64,000 bases of DNA from Anaeramoeba flamelloides (taxonomy: Eukaryota > Metamonada > Anaeramoebidae): the NCBI GenBank assembly GCA_027625915.1, contig JANTQA010000047.1, forward strand, positions 18,600,001 through 18,664,000, read 5' to 3'. Position numbers and translations under genes: made by a program. This document shows positions 22,021-33,599 of this stretch, one piece after another. Under the pieces are notes generated by a model. It was not told the origin of the DNA, did no database searches, and saw only the letters and a list, made by a program, of their open reading frames with translations. The first letter of the stretch is position 1, and every line of letters starts with the position of its first letter.

Positions 22021-23526
22021 ATGAACAAAATCATTTTTTCCCAAAAGCTTTTTATGACATCTTTTAAAAAAGTTCTTTCTCTCTCGATTCTCTCAAGAAT
22101 TTTTCTTATACTTTACACTATTCTTTGTGGAATTGTAAATACTGATTATGACACATCAGGGCATAAAGGAAGCATTATTTCATCCTTGATCCGATGGGAC
22201 TCTATCTGGTTTTCTGGCATTTCTGAATCTGGGTATTTACACGAACAAACCTTTGCATTTTTTCCTGGTTATCCAATCCTAGTTAAAATCATGTCAGCAT
22301 TTACTCATTTGTCAATACCTCTCTGCGGTGTCATAATTTCAAACACGAGTTTTGTGTTGTCCTCTCTCGTGCTTTACGAATTAGGCAAAATAACGCTGCA
22401 CGATGAAAAAAAAGCATACAGATCGTTTCTATTATTTTTAATAACACCAAGTAACATCTTTATGAGTTCTTTTTATACAGAGTCAATTTTTAGTTTTTTT
22501 ACCTTCACTGGCTGTTATTTGATCCAGAATTTTCAATTCGTTGGCAAAAATCGAATCAAGTCCATCTGTAAATTGATTTTATCAATTGTTTTTTTTACAT
22601 TGTCAAGTACAATTCGTTCAAATGGAACAGTTAATGTTGGCTTTATAATTTATTCATTATTTTTGGCATTAAAGAATTGGATCGTTTCTCAAACAAATAA
22701 TGAACAACAAGAAAAGAAAAAAACAGAAAAACAAGAAAAAAAACAAAAGAAAGAAAATGAAAAACAAGCACAAAAACAAAACCAAAAACAAAAACAAAAA
22801 AAAAAACAACAAGAAAACCCAAACCAAAAACAAAACCAAAACCAAAAACAAAACCAAAAACAAAAAGAAAACGAAAATACAAAATTAAAATGGAAAATAA
22901 CTTTTTTTTCATTGTTAATAATGGTTTTCAAAATAATTCTTGTCTCCTTGATAATCATTATCTCTTTGATATTAATTTTTTCCCCAGTTGTTTATTTCCA
23001 ATATAAAGCCTATTTAAAGTTTTGTAAAGGATCAACAATAAAGCAAACACCTGAATGGTGTTTTTTGAAAATACCTAGTATTTACAATTACATCCAATTA
23101 AAATATTGGAATGTCGGTTTTTTAAATTATTGGACGCCATTACAGATACCTAATTTCCTTTTGGCCGCACCAATGATTTTTAGCATTTTGATGGCATTAA
23201 TTAGATATATTAAAAATGATTTTAAACGTTTTTTAACACTTGGGCTTGCCAAAAGTGGCCGTTCACAGATCGGATTTTTTTCAAATGACACGTTTGTATA
23301 CATCTTCCATCTCATATTTTTGGGCTGTGTTGGGCTTTTTTTTATGCACATACAAGTCATTACTAGATTCGTAACTTCTTCTTCGCCAGTAATATTTTGG
23401 TTTCTTGAGGACTATTTATCAGATCAGAAGGTACATAAATTTAAAAAGGCAATCTTATTATTTTGGTTTATTTTATATACTTTTATTGGTCCTTTATTAT
23501 TTTCTAATTTTTATCCTTGGACTTAA
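22021..23526 (+). CDS. PIGV: GPI mannosyltransferase 2 (PIG-V), 501 aa
   Basis: A multi-pass ER membrane enzyme that adds the second, alpha-1,6-linked mannose from dolichol-phosphate mannose to the GPI precursor. The single uninterrupted frame starts at an ATG at 22021. Family landmarks are RWDSIWF with the luminal catalytic Asp (~residue 60), EQTFAFFPGYP (~75-85), TPSNIFMSSFYTESIFSFFT (~142-161), IRSNGTVNVGF (~199-209), and near the C-terminus FFMHIQVITRFVTSSSPVIFW. Hydrophobic helices fill the rest. Length is close to the human ~493 aa, despite a K/Q/N-only insert at about residues 226-288 in the loop after the RSNG helix. The protein ends TAA. Nothing nearby suggests co-regulation; an old family C copy lies just upstream. 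Confidence 0.93.
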   Translation: MNKIIFSQKLFMTSFKKVLSLSILSRIFLILYTILCGIVNTDYDTSGHKGSIISSLIRWDSIWFSGISESGYLHEQTFAFFPGYPILVKIMSAFTHLSIPLCGVIISNTSFVLSSLVLYELGKITLHDEKKAYRSFLLFLITPSNIFMSSFYTESIFSFFTFTGCYLIQNFQFVGKNRIKSICKLILSIVFFTLSSTIRSNGTVNVGFIIYSLFLALKNWIVSQTNNEQQEKKKTEKQEKKQKKENEKQAQKQNQKQKQKKKQQENPNQKQNQNQKQNQKQKENENTKLKWKITFFSLLIMVFKIILVSLIIIISLILIFSPVVYFQYKAYLKFCKGSTIKQTPEWCFLKIPSIYNYIQLKYWNVGFLNYWTPLQIPNFLLAAPMIFSILMALIRYIKNDFKRFLTLGLAKSGRSQIGFFSNDTFVYIFHLIFLGCVGLFFMHIQVITRFVTSSSPVIFWFLEDYLSDQKVHKFKKAILLFWFILYTFIGPLLFSNFYPWT

Positions 23527-26500
23527 ATCACAAATGTTTATTATATCATTTTAGAATAATATTTATTTATTTATTTATTTATCTGATATCATATCACTTC
23601 CGAAATAATAAAATTTTACAAAGTTATCAAAGTAATAAAAAAAAAACTTAATAATCAAATTATTTTTATTTTGTTTTATTTTTTTTTCTTTGTAATCCGA
23701 TATTAAATGATAATTCAAAAATATTAATACATCTACAAATTTAAATAAAAAATACTTTTTATCCTATTTTCTTTTCGATTAAGGAACAAAAATAATTTAT
23801 TAGAAGGTTTTCAACCTTTTTGAAATCATTTTTTACAATTTATCTTTTTTACACGATCATGAAAAAATTTTTTCAAAACAAAATTAAACATTTGCTAATT
23901 TTAGACTTTTTAATAACTTCAATTATTATAAACACTATTGGTTAATAAAAGATCTTGGATCAAAAAATATTTTTTCAAGATGTTTTACAATTAAAGTTGA
24001 AAAATACAATTTTCTAGTTATATTGTTTTTTTTAAAATTTTATAATAAAACATTTGAATAATTTTTTTCTTTTAGTTAAGAAGTTATTTTATTATATTTA
24101 AAAAGTATTTTAAATCTAATGAATATCTTTCATATTGGTAATTAATTATTTGTACTATTAAAAAAATTATTTGTTCTATTAAAATGGAAAAAATATTCAT
24201 TTTTTTTGATTTTTCGTTAGCTTTTTTTGAATGTTTGAAATAAACAGAAAATTTTTAAGAAATTTTTGGTTTATTTCATAAAGTAGAAAAAAAAAAACCC
24301 GACTTAGAATATTTATGATAAGTTATTTTTTTTTCACATTTCAGTTTTTTTTTGACCAGAAAGTGTTTTCAAAACTATTAGTTATTATATCTTCAAAAAA
24401 ATATCCTAAAGTTGGATTTAAGGAAGGTCCATGTCACTACCATTTAAATTTTTTTACCCCAAAATAAACCTTTTTTTTTCTAGACTAGAGACTTTCAAAA
24501 ATCGTATTACTATTAACATCAATAAATATAACACAAAAGTTGTAATGTTAGTTTTTAAAATATATGATATTTTATTTAGTATTGTATGGGGGGGGGTTAT
24601 ATACAAGATTCATAAATCTTTATATACAATTGAACACATTTTTTTTTTTTTTTTTTTGTTGAATTATTTAAAAATAGTTTTTTAAATTAAATTTTAATTT
24701 TTCTCTCAAAATTGAATAAATATCACAATTTTAATATTTTATGATGAATATATAATAATAAAATGGTAATTTTATATAATTGATTCATCATAAAAAAATA
24801 TACTGCATTTCAAAAATTGAGATTTGCTTAGAAAAATAAATTAAGTTAAATTATATAGTTTTTGTGTTTAAGAGTAACTAATTCTTAAAATATTATTTAA
24901 AATCCACTTTTAATTATTCTAAAAATATAAAAGCATTATTTTTTAATAATTAAAAAAAAATAAATTCAAAAACTTAAAAAAACTTTATTAAATTTTTGAA
25001 ATATACTTTATAGATATTTAATTTCTGAAATTAAATAAAAAAAAAGTTAACTCTTTGATTTATATATATATAATTATCTGAATTTTTAGAAAAACACTTT
25101 TGCGGTCAAGTAGGTTCAGTTTTATTCAAGAAATAAAAAATATTTCAAGAGTTTAATCTAGTTTTTTTCTCAAAAGAAATTTTTAATTTTTTAATCAGCC
25201 TATTTTTTTGAATTTAAAAAAAAAATATTGTCTGTTCTTTTTCCTTTTTCTTTTATTTTTTTGTTATAAAAAGTCAATTTAAAAAAAAAATGTTTTAAAA
25301 CTCCAAATTAATTTTATTGAAAATTGATTTTTTGTAATTTTTTTTAAATTAATAAATTTTTTCTGAAAAAAATTTTTGACTTACAATTTTCATTTTGTAA
25401 AGAAATTATGAATTTTTGCATCAACTTTTCAATGAAAGCAAAACAATTTATTTTTAAATTTTTGTTTTTATTGAAATTTAAGTATTTTTAGGTAATTCTT
25501 TTTTGAATGTCAAAATCCCATCTGAATTTATCATATACCCTTTTTTTAAACAATCTAAGTTTGGTTTATTTTCATAAAAATGAAGTTTTTGTTTTTGGTT
25601 GGGAACTTTTAGTGGAATTTGGTTTTGATTTATAGTCTTATTATTATTTTTATTGTTAATTTATCTTTTTGGAATCAAAGTTTGGTTTTTTTTTACAATT
25701 ATTATTATTGAGAGAAAACATTAATTAAAGAAAAGTTTATCAAAATGAAAAAAAAAAGTTAAAAGGAATTAAAATTAAAAATATTAATAAGAAAATAATA
25801 ATATCCTTTTTCTGACGAAATTAAGAATGTATCCATTGTTTTTATGTTTTCTGGGATGTGAAATAATTGATTAAAATCCTTCATTTTTAGAAAATCTTAC
25901 AAATTCTCGAAAAGAGGTATTCATTTTTCTTGGATTTTCTGTATATGTGTAATATTAAAATATTTTTCAGATAAATTAGAAAACTTCAAGAAAATGTAGT
26001 TCTTTCTGCTCTTGGTTACACTTCAGAAAATTCACAGAAGAGGTAAAAACCCGATAAAAAGATTATTAATTAATGATAAAAATTCCACAATATGTGATTA
26101 ATAATTGGTATTCCGCTCTCTTTAGACTTTCAGAATTTTAAAGAATGGTGCAAAAAACAAGATTTTACTCAATTCTTCTGAATAATAATAAAAACCTAGA
26201 CAAGAAATTTGAAGAGTGTAGCACTAGCTACCTAAATTTAATTATATATATTTCCTATTTTAAGTATTTTTATATTTCCAATCTTTTATTATTAGATTTT
26301 CTATCAAGCCTTAAATTTTCTTAACGTTAGTGCGGTGATAAAAAATTCTCAACAAGAAAAATGTATTTCATATTTTTTATTAATCGTATTAAAGGGGTTC
26401 TGAGTATATTTTTCTGAGAATAACCTTATAGTAAAGTTTATTGTCTCAATTTTTTATTTTTTATATTTTTGGTTATCAACAAATAATAATAGTCAAAAAT

Positions 26501-26585
26501 TAAAATTCTTTCAAATTGTATTTTTCTCATTATTTATAAAAAAAATGGAACTTTTTGTGTTTTTCTTATTCCTGGTGATTTTTAG
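23527..26585. other. Gene-free AT-rich DNA with repeat fragments
   Basis: No gene supported. About 23860-24180 is an old repeat (K) inverted relative to 42770-43080, sharing AACACTATTGGTTAATAA versus TTATTAACCAATAGTGTT. At about 24210-24300 there is a family D-type hairpin, GAAATAAACAGAAAATTTTT pairing with TTGGTTTATTTC. A G9 run is at 24588-24596. At about 26110-26230 there is another weak D-like block with TTTACTCAATTCTTCTGAAT. Open frames such as 24431-24685 look like chance. Confidence 0.45.
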
Positions 26586-26804
26586 ATGCTATTCACTAAT
26601 GAGATTAAACCCTTTGGAAAGACAATTTTTAATTGTGTATCATTAATAAAAAATTTGGAGAACGCTTTTTGTCTTTCCAAATACAATTATAAAATAATAG
26701 ACTATTCTCCAATATTACACATCACATCATACAATAAGCACAAGGCGATGCCTAACTTATCCTTATTTAACTTTAAATTAATAATAGAGATTGGTTTAAT
26801 CTAA
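26586..26804 (+). CDS. Hypothetical 72-aa ORF
   Basis: An ATG-started frame of 72 codons ending TAA, placed directly after TTTTTAG, which could be a splice acceptor. The peptide begins MLFTNEIKPFGKTIFNCVSL and includes YNYKIIDYSPILHITSYNK. Base composition is a little less AT-rich than the flanks. I recognise no domain. It may be a chance ORF, a small exon, or a remnant of an old element. Confidence 0.2.
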   Translation: MLFTNEIKPFGKTIFNCVSLIKNLENAFCLSKYNYKIIDYSPILHITSYNKHKAMPNLSLFNFKLIIEIGLI

Positions 26805-27110
26805 TCGAACACCGCTAAACACACCATGCAAAAATCAAAAATATTGTGGTTTACATATGTATGAAACCATACAAATACTAATCTATACCGGATATATTAA
26901 ATAGGTACCAATAAAAGTCTTCAGAAAGCGAAAAGTGGGAAATTCAAAAAAAAAAAATTTTTTTTTAAAAGTAAAATTGTTATTTTACTTTCCATATTTA
27001 TCTCTTAACCCTTGAATTTCCTAGGTGTTCTTCAAAAAATGTTTTTATTTGGTTCAAAAAATTTAGTGTATGTCTAATTTTCAGGTATCTTCTAGAAATC
27101 TCCAAAAAAC

Positions 27111-27650
27111 TAAACTAAAATTCAAAAATTTTCACAACAGTTAAATTGTTCCAAACAATTACAATAATACAATTTCATTGAAATTGGAAATAATTTTGAT
27201 TTTTGTAAAACATGAAAATCATTTTTTCATCTTTTAGTTTTTGTTTTCATTTCATTGTCTGAATTACGTAATTTGTTTCGTTGGATCAAAATTTTTTTCA
27301 ACAATTGATATTAGGTTAAATTTGAGTTGTTCCAAATAGAAGAACTCAAATAAAATTAGTTGGTAGTATCTAGCCATTTGATCGATAAATTTTCCTAATA
27401 GAATTTAAACAAATTTACTAATGTATTTTTTTGTTTTGCTCTCTCCAAAATTTTAAACACACCCAGGATTTATTTGTATTGATAATTATTTATTTATTGT
27501 TTCGTGAGTATTGTAATTTATAAAAAAGTGTTAACATTTCAATTAGTGAATGGTTTTAATTTGGTATTTCTTCTTGATTTGATTAAATAAGATTTTTTTT
27601 TTTCACAAATCGAATTTTGGTGTGTTAAAAATTTTGAATTGGGGATTATA
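27111..27650 (+). mobile_element. Family B element, copy B2
   Basis: A ~540-bp copy starting TAAACTAAAATTCAAAAATT and ending TTAAAAATTTTGAATTGGGG. It shares in order CAATAATACAATTTCATTG, GAATTACGTAATTTGTTTCG, AGAAGAACTCAAA, CTCTCTCCAAAATTTTAAAC and GTGAATGGTTTTAATTTGG with B1 at 6207-6755, in the same orientation. It ends about 390 bp from the bZIP stop codon. No coding capacity. Confidence 0.8.
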
Positions 27651-28039
27651 TAAATTTTTTTCCTTGACAAATTAAACATAAAACTAGGTAAAGAAAAAGT
27701 CAGTGTCTCTTATATAAAAAAAAAGAAATAAATAAATGATTATTTTTCATTTATTTCTTAACAATCAATCCAAAAACTTTTAAAAATTAATTCATCAATT
27801 TTTACAAATTTGTATGAGATAATCCACTTACATATTAATTAAAACATCTATTTATTTAGTTAAACAAATGGTCTAAATCATTCAATTTCAAAAAAAAACT
27901 GAGAGCCTCAAAATTGGTAAAATGCACCTACGGCCTTAAAAATAAAAATTTTTGATTAAAAAATATTTTATTATTTTGTATCAAAATTGTCGAAACATAA
28001 CAATAAAGAAATAAAAAACAACAAGAATCAAATCTAATT

Positions 28040-29089
28040 TTAATACAGTAAATCTAAAGTTAATTGATCGTTGACATCCCCTTTCGCGCAATTGCTTAAT
28101 GTTAATATGTTCTTGGACAATTTGGTGTTAGAATTAAGAGAACAATTTTTTTCTGATTGAGGATTCCCCCGGAGCGCACGAGTTATAATTTCTTGAAGCC
28201 GATTTATTTCACTCCGCAGCTGTTGGTTTTCAAGCTCAAGGTCTGATAATTTCTGATCTGTTTCTATTTTATCACTTTGAAGTTTTACAACTTTACTTTC
28301 AAGATCTGTTACATGTGCTCTCTTTTTTTGTCGTGAATTCCTTGCAGAGATTCTGTCACGGAGCCTTTTCCATTCCAGTCGATCAGGCTCTGACAAATCG
28401 CGATTTTTTTTACCACTTAATCGCTTGAGAAGTGTTTTTTCTTTTTCTGAAAGCTTGACGCCAACATTCAGCCAATCTACTTTTTTATTATTTTTTTTGA
28501 TCTCGGGTTTCCCATTTGTTTCTTTGTTTGTTTGTTCATTGGTTTGTTTTTTTGTTTCTGTTTGTAGTTTTGGTTTTGGCTTTGTTTTTGTTTTTGATTT
28601 TGGCTTTATTTTTGTTTTTGATTTTGGTTGTGTGAGCTTGTTAATCTGTGTTGTTCTTTTTCTTGATGACTTGTGATTTTCACTAAGGCTGCTGTGTTTC
28701 TTCTTTTTAGTGCTTCCAATTGATTTTTTAGCAACCTTGAAAGTTGATTGTTGGTGATTTGACTCAACACTTAAAGCTGTTGTAAAGTTCATTTTTTCTT
28801 CATGCAACGGTAGCTCTGTAGCATTTAGGAAATCGGAATCTTTTATTTGTTTGAAATCTAACACCATTTCTGAGTTTGGTGAAAGTTCTGAGAAACTCAA
28901 AGGAATTGTGAGATGATTTAAAAGCTTGACTTTTTGTGGTTGTTTATTACGTTCAGATTTGCTCTGTCTTTGATGGTTTTTGTCTTCAGCAAAAAAATTG
29001 TTTAGATCCCAATCATAATTTGGATCAAAATCTGTTTCATTGTCGAAATAATCAAAAAGTTGTTGTGAGGCGTCTTCTTCAAATTTCAT
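28040..29089 (-). CDS. bZIP transcription factor, 349 aa
   Basis: The start is the ATG at 29089 (MKFEEDASQQLFDYF); the frame is open 19 codons further upstream but only to a TTG. The N-terminal third is acidic with hydrophobics (NETDFDPNYDWDLNNFF), like an activation region. The middle (~130-215) is Lys/Thr/Pro/Gln-rich low complexity. The basic region (~239-257) reads KRLRDRISARNSRQKKR. The zipper follows from ~263 with heptads L, L, T, L, L, L. Such proteins bind DNA as dimers in the nucleus. The invariant Asn of the N-x7-R signature is Asp here (GAC, residue ~245), while the Arg eight residues on is kept. The class looks ATF/CREB-like, but I would not assign a specific orthologue. It stands alone on this strand and ends TAA. 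Confidence 0.85.
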   Translation of the reverse strand: MKFEEDASQQLFDYFDNETDFDPNYDWDLNNFFAEDKNHQRQSKSERNKQPQKVKLLNHLTIPLSFSELSPNSEMVLDFKQIKDSDFLNATELPLHEEKMNFTTALSVESNHQQSTFKVAKKSIGSTKKKKHSSLSENHKSSRKRTTQINKLTQPKSKTKIKPKSKTKTKPKPKLQTETKKQTNEQTNKETNGKPEIKKNNKKVDWLNVGVKLSEKEKTLLKRLSGKKNRDLSEPDRLEWKRLRDRISARNSRQKKRAHVTDLESKVVKLQSDKIETDQKLSDLELENQQLRSEINRLQEIITRALRGNPQSEKNCSLNSNTKLSKNILTLSNCAKGDVNDQLTLDLLY

Positions 29090-30732
29090 AAGAAGCAAAT
29101 AAATAGATGTGTAGAATTGGTTTGTTTTTTTGGGATTCAATATCAAGTATTTTCTCTTTTCGTTTTTAATGTTTTGGTGAGTTTTTTTATGGGTTGGCTA
29201 ATGATTCACAATCTTTTTAAAAAAAAATAAAAATAAAAAAATATCAAAAATTGGTGATTTTAAAAAGATCTTCATTAAATTTAGAGTCTGTTTAGAACAG
29301 ACTCAGGATATCGAATCATAATTATTCAGCTTTTTTCTCCTTAATTTTCAATTTCAAGAATTATTTCATTCTTGAATAAATATCTCTAAAAGTTCAAAAC
29401 CCCCAGAGAGTCTTGTGTCATATATAACTTTATTTGGAAAAATCAATTTTTAAATGTTAAAATCTTATATTAATCATTTTTGAAATTGAAAGGGAATTTC
29501 GAATTAAAGCTCTTTTCCCTGATTCTAAACAAAAACCAGTCAAGAAAAATTTCTTTTTTGTTGTTTTACATTATTAACACTCCGAGTCAACAAAAGTCAA
29601 GTTTTACTTTTTTCCTAATTATCAAAAATTCATGATTCAAGAGAAAAGTGGTTTATCTTTCTGTCACTCATAGGAAAAATTCTTTATGACATTTCTTTGA
29701 TTAAAAATTAAACCCAACCTTGAAAATGATCTTACAATCAAACTCTGATACTTTTTTTCTTTCTTTCATAACCATCAAGTTGAGTAAAATAAAATATAAT
29801 TTGTTCACGATAAAAAAGAAAGATTTCTTTGATCTTTGAACTTTGTCAAGTGAAATTTTTTTTGACATTTTCAATACGAGATCGAAAAAAAAATAATTTT
29901 AATCGGTCACCAATCACTCTTAGTTTGTAAAAGTTTTTTAAATTTGAGACTAGAGTAAATTCCCTAATTAGTGTTGACTTCATTATTTTTTTTTCACATT
30001 TGATTGTTGTTTTCCAAATTTTATGGTTTTTAAATTGTCTAATGGTGTTTTAGTTTTTTTATTGTTTATTAAAATGTAATGTTTTCAGAAATATGGTTTA
30101 TATTGAAAAATAATCCTAATTCAACAATGATTCTGTCTTTATCCAAGTTATATATGAAAATATTTATTTCGATTTTATAAATATTTTCTCAACCAATTGT
30201 ACGAAAAAACTACACATCAGAACAAAATCAATCCAAAATGGTATTTCCCAAGGTTTTCATGAACTGCCCTTAAACAACTTTTGAAAGAATATATTGGTAA
30301 CATAAAATTACGCTATTGACATTGGGAGTTTGAATAGGAGAAAATCTTAGCAGGTTAACTTATTTCAATTCCGAGTATTCCCATCACTTTGAATTCCTAG
30401 TTCACCAAATTATATTGATGTATAGTAAAAAAAAGTACCAAAAAAATATATATATATAACACAATTACAATTAAATTCTTCAAAAATTCTTTTTGTAAAC
30501 GTTTTCAAAAGCTGAAAATAAAAGTGAAAATTATTTCCTATTTAATATTCAGACACAAGTAGAACAGAATTTAACAAATCGTTTGTTCTATTTTTCTTTT
30601 GTTCGATCAAACTTATAGATTTTTTTCTGGATTTTGGGTGTTTTTTGTCAAAGTTTGTCTGATCTTGGCTAAATACTTGTATTCGAATTCTAAATGGGAA
30701 AAATTTTCACTCCATTTAAATTTCCTTTTATA
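29090..30732. other. Intergenic region with diffuse repeat traces
   Basis: This is the upstream region of the minus-strand bZIP gene. A block around 29810-29880 with TTTCTTTGATCTTTGAA resembles blocks near 255-300 and 48545-48580. Around 30470-30600 there is sequence like diverged family C (AAAAGTGAAAATTATTTCC). No gene is supported. Confidence 0.35.
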
Positions 30733-30987
30733 AATAGAGACTAAAGCCTTAAATCAGAACATACTTCTTTGGGAACTGTATTTCAAAAAAAAAATCTGGA
30801 GAAGGAAGTTAAAATTTTTTCCCATTTAGAATTGAGATACCAGTATCACCCGAAACAAGATACCGACTTGGTTGAGCTGTATAACAATGATTTAAAGAAG
30901 TGTTTAAAAGAGTGTCCATTAGAAACACTTTTTGAAAAAGGAGAGTTCATTTTTTATGATTTGTTATTTTCGGGAACTTCAAAATAA
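30733..30987 (+). CDS. Hypothetical 3' exon
   Basis: A plus-strand open frame with clearly less AT-biased composition reads EKEVKIFSHLELRYQYHPK, then DTDLVELYNNDLKKCLKECP, ending LLFSGTSK and TAA. There is no ATG, so if real it is a terminal exon; AAATCAG just before about 30760 could be the acceptor. I cannot find its upstream exons, and I recognise no family. Amino-acid usage (charged, few runs) looks protein-like rather than random. Confidence 0.35.
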
Positions 30988-32393
30988 ATTTTAAATACAC
31001 AGTTAAAAAAATGAGAATTTAAAAAAACATTACCAAAAAAAGACAAAAAATTTTCAAAAATTCAAAAAAGAATTGTAACCTGAATATATACCAATGGGTA
31101 TAACACTTTTTGATTTTAAAAATAAAATCAAATTAAATAAATCACATAATTCAGTCTCGAAATTTTTCTTAGACTTCCGGCCAATGCCATGATAATTTAA
31201 AACTTGAAATCTTTTACCAAAATTTATATTAACATTTATTTCTAAAAGAAAATTTTTCAGGAGTATTGTTTTTTAACATTATTTATTCACATTGTAAACC
31301 CAAAAATAAACCTAATTAAATTTTCATTTAATTTCATAAAATTTATTTCAAAAATCATCTCAATATTTAACAACACTACACATTTATTCATTTTTTTTTT
31401 TATGGTTTTACTTTTGGGGTAGATACTTTGATGATTTGTTGCATATTTTAATTTTTGGTATACATCTAATATATAGTATTCTTATAACCACAAATCACTT
31501 AATTATCTTTGAAATGGATTCTTTAATTTTATTTATTATGGAATAAAATAAGATATAGAATTTAATCAAAAATTATTTGAGAAAGAAAATTTTATAATTA
31601 AAAATTGGATCATTGCTAACAATAAAAAATATAACTTGAAAAATATTTTTTAACATTTGAAAAATTTTTCTTGGTTATTGTGATTTTATTATTTTTCAAT
31701 CAAAATTTTCTCAAAAAAAAAAAAAATTCTTATTTTGAAATGTTTGTTTAAACAACAAAAACTCCCTATTTTTAATGATTAAAACACATCATACTTTAAT
31801 GAATTTTTTTTGATTCCCTTTGTACCTCAAAATTGCCTAAAATATTTTAATAAATAATTTATTGATCACAGAAGTTTTTTAAACATCACCCAAAGAAGTG
31901 TTGTTATATATATTGTTTACTATTCAATAATATTATATATAAATATGGTATTATATTCTTAAACAAATAGAAAAAAATATAACTTAAATTTGAAAAAAAC
32001 ATAATATTTTCTTTAAATTACCTAAAAATCTAAATTTTTCTGAAGAAAATACACAAATATACTTTAAAAATAGACACCCTGTTTTAAAAAAACCTAGTAT
32101 TAAAAATCAATTTTAATAAATTAAATAATTATTTTTTACTCTTAAAAACATATATTTTCTTCATTAGATTCAGATTTCATTTTATTATTATTTTTTTGTT
32201 TACCCAAAATTTTCAAAATTCACCCAAAATACTTTTTTAAAAACCTGGAAAATTCAACTTCTAATCTAAAGAACTACCTTTTAATTTGATTATTTATAAT
32301 CAATAATTAATAACACAATTTTTATTTTTTTCAGTGAGATATTAACAACACAAAGATTAAAGGTATCAATATATTTTATAATTATTTCTCAAT
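30988..32393. other. Gene-free DNA with old repeat J2
   Basis: No gene supported. About 31610-31970 is the partner of the inverted repeat at 20425-20800. The remainder is A/T-rich with short tandem runs. Confidence 0.4.
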
Positions 32394-33099
32394 TAAACTC
32401 TGTTTCAGTCAAAGGGGCCCAACGTTTTTTTCAAATATCAATTATTTTATATAATTGACCTTTGAATACCAAATAAGAAATAAAGAGAATAATACACCTC
32501 AAAGAAATGTTGATACATGTCTGAAAGAAAACTAATTAATCAATAGCTTTTCTTAAAAAATTGAAAAACTCAAATTCTTAGGGCCCTATTGAGAAAAACA
32601 ACGATGTTCGTTTTGAACTTCTACTGGTATTTGAATAATAAATATGAAACATTTTTCACTTCATTTTCTACACTTTTCTTTTAGAAATTAAGCCCCTAAA
32701 CAAAGTTTGTTGGTATTTGTGGTCTCTATTTGAAAAAGGAAATGAAAATGAAGTGAAAATTTTTCACATTTATTAAACAAATATCAAGATCAAAGATCGA
32801 ATTGAATTGCAATAGAAATCAATAGATTTCTCAACAATCTTTACCTGGTTTCAATGACCTTAGAATAACACATTTTTACCAAGTGACTATTGATCTTGCA
32901 ATAAAAAATTTTTTTGCAAATGAATTAGGTTTTTAAAAAAAAACACAAAAAAAAAAACAAAAATGTGTAGAAATGTGAAAAAATGATTTCAATTTTGAAA
33001 ATTTTCAAAATAAAATTTTTCTTCTAATATCTATGCAAACCCTTTAAACACGTGTATTATACCATTAAAACTGGGCCCCTTTGACTGAAAAATAGTTTA
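32394..33099 (+). mobile_element. Family C element, fresh copy C1 (706 bp)
   Basis: Starts TAAACTCTGTTTCAGTCAAA followed by GGGGCCCA and ends TGGGCCCCTTTGACTGAAAA followed by ATAGTTTA, giving inverted ends of about 28 bp with a few mismatches. Over its 706 bp it is nearly identical to 43115-43820, with only scattered single-base differences, so the family was active recently. No coding capacity, hence non-autonomous; the superfamily is undecided because target duplications are not clear. Older copies: 1-72, 7936-8613, 21301-21829. Confidence 0.9.
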
Positions 33100-33214
33100 T
33101 TTATTGATTTTCAAACAAATATGAAAATCAAAAAAAAGAATTATAATAAAAAAAAATACTAGATATTATCAAATAACCGATTTTTATAATTACAGTTCAT
33201 TGTTTATACTCTTA

Positions 33215-33242
<28 letters not shown>
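33215..33242. repeat. (TA)n microsatellite
   Basis: About fourteen TA units. Similar runs occur at 37765-37789, 38496-38525 and 20428-20445. Confidence 0.95.
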
Positions 33243-33246
<4 letters not shown>

Positions 33247-33558
33247 CACAAATCTTTTAAATTTCAAGTTATTTAATAAATATAGAAAAAAAAGAAAATA
33301 TAAATTTTTTCTAATAACTAATTTTAATATAATTAATTTGTTCGTTCCACTTTCAATAATTAAAAAAAAAAAAAAATATTATTTCATCTTTTTATATTTA
33401 AAAAATTTACTATATTATTAAAAATAAAACAAAATTTCATAATTTCCAATTTTCCAGTTATCCTCAAATTCAAAATTAAAATTTTTTTCAAAATAAGATT
33501 AAAATTTTAATGTTATCTAAACTTTTTTTGTGTTAAGGAGTGTAGATTTTTGAAGAAA

Positions 33559-33599
33559 TAGAACGTATTCTATGATTTTAAATCATAGAATAAGTTCTA
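33559..33599. repeat. 41-base near-perfect palindrome
   Basis: GAACGTATTCTATGATTT pairs with AAATCATAGAATAAGTTC with one mismatch and almost no loop, so it could form a cruciform. One arm with its flank (CATAGAATATGTTCTATTTC and TTCTTCAA) recurs at about 37263-37300, so it belongs to a dispersed repeat rather than a unique site. Confidence 0.75.

Noticed and set aside
22643-22958. Four overlapping open frames on both strands inside PIGV
   Set aside because: They are shadows of the A/C-rich KQN tract, whose composition has no stop codons in most frames.
24431-24685. 84-codon frame near a G9 run
   Set aside because: Composition matches intergenic DNA and the frame crosses G and T homopolymers; no motif.
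29090-29146. N-terminal extension of the bZIP protein from a TTG
   Set aside because: Eukaryotic initiation at TTG is unlikely and an ATG with an acidic N-terminus follows at 29089; the same reasoning moved the starts of WDR55 and the MoaB-fold gene.
33200-33421. 73-codon Ile/Tyr-rich frame
   Set aside because: It begins in a (TA)n microsatellite and continues in AT-rich noise.
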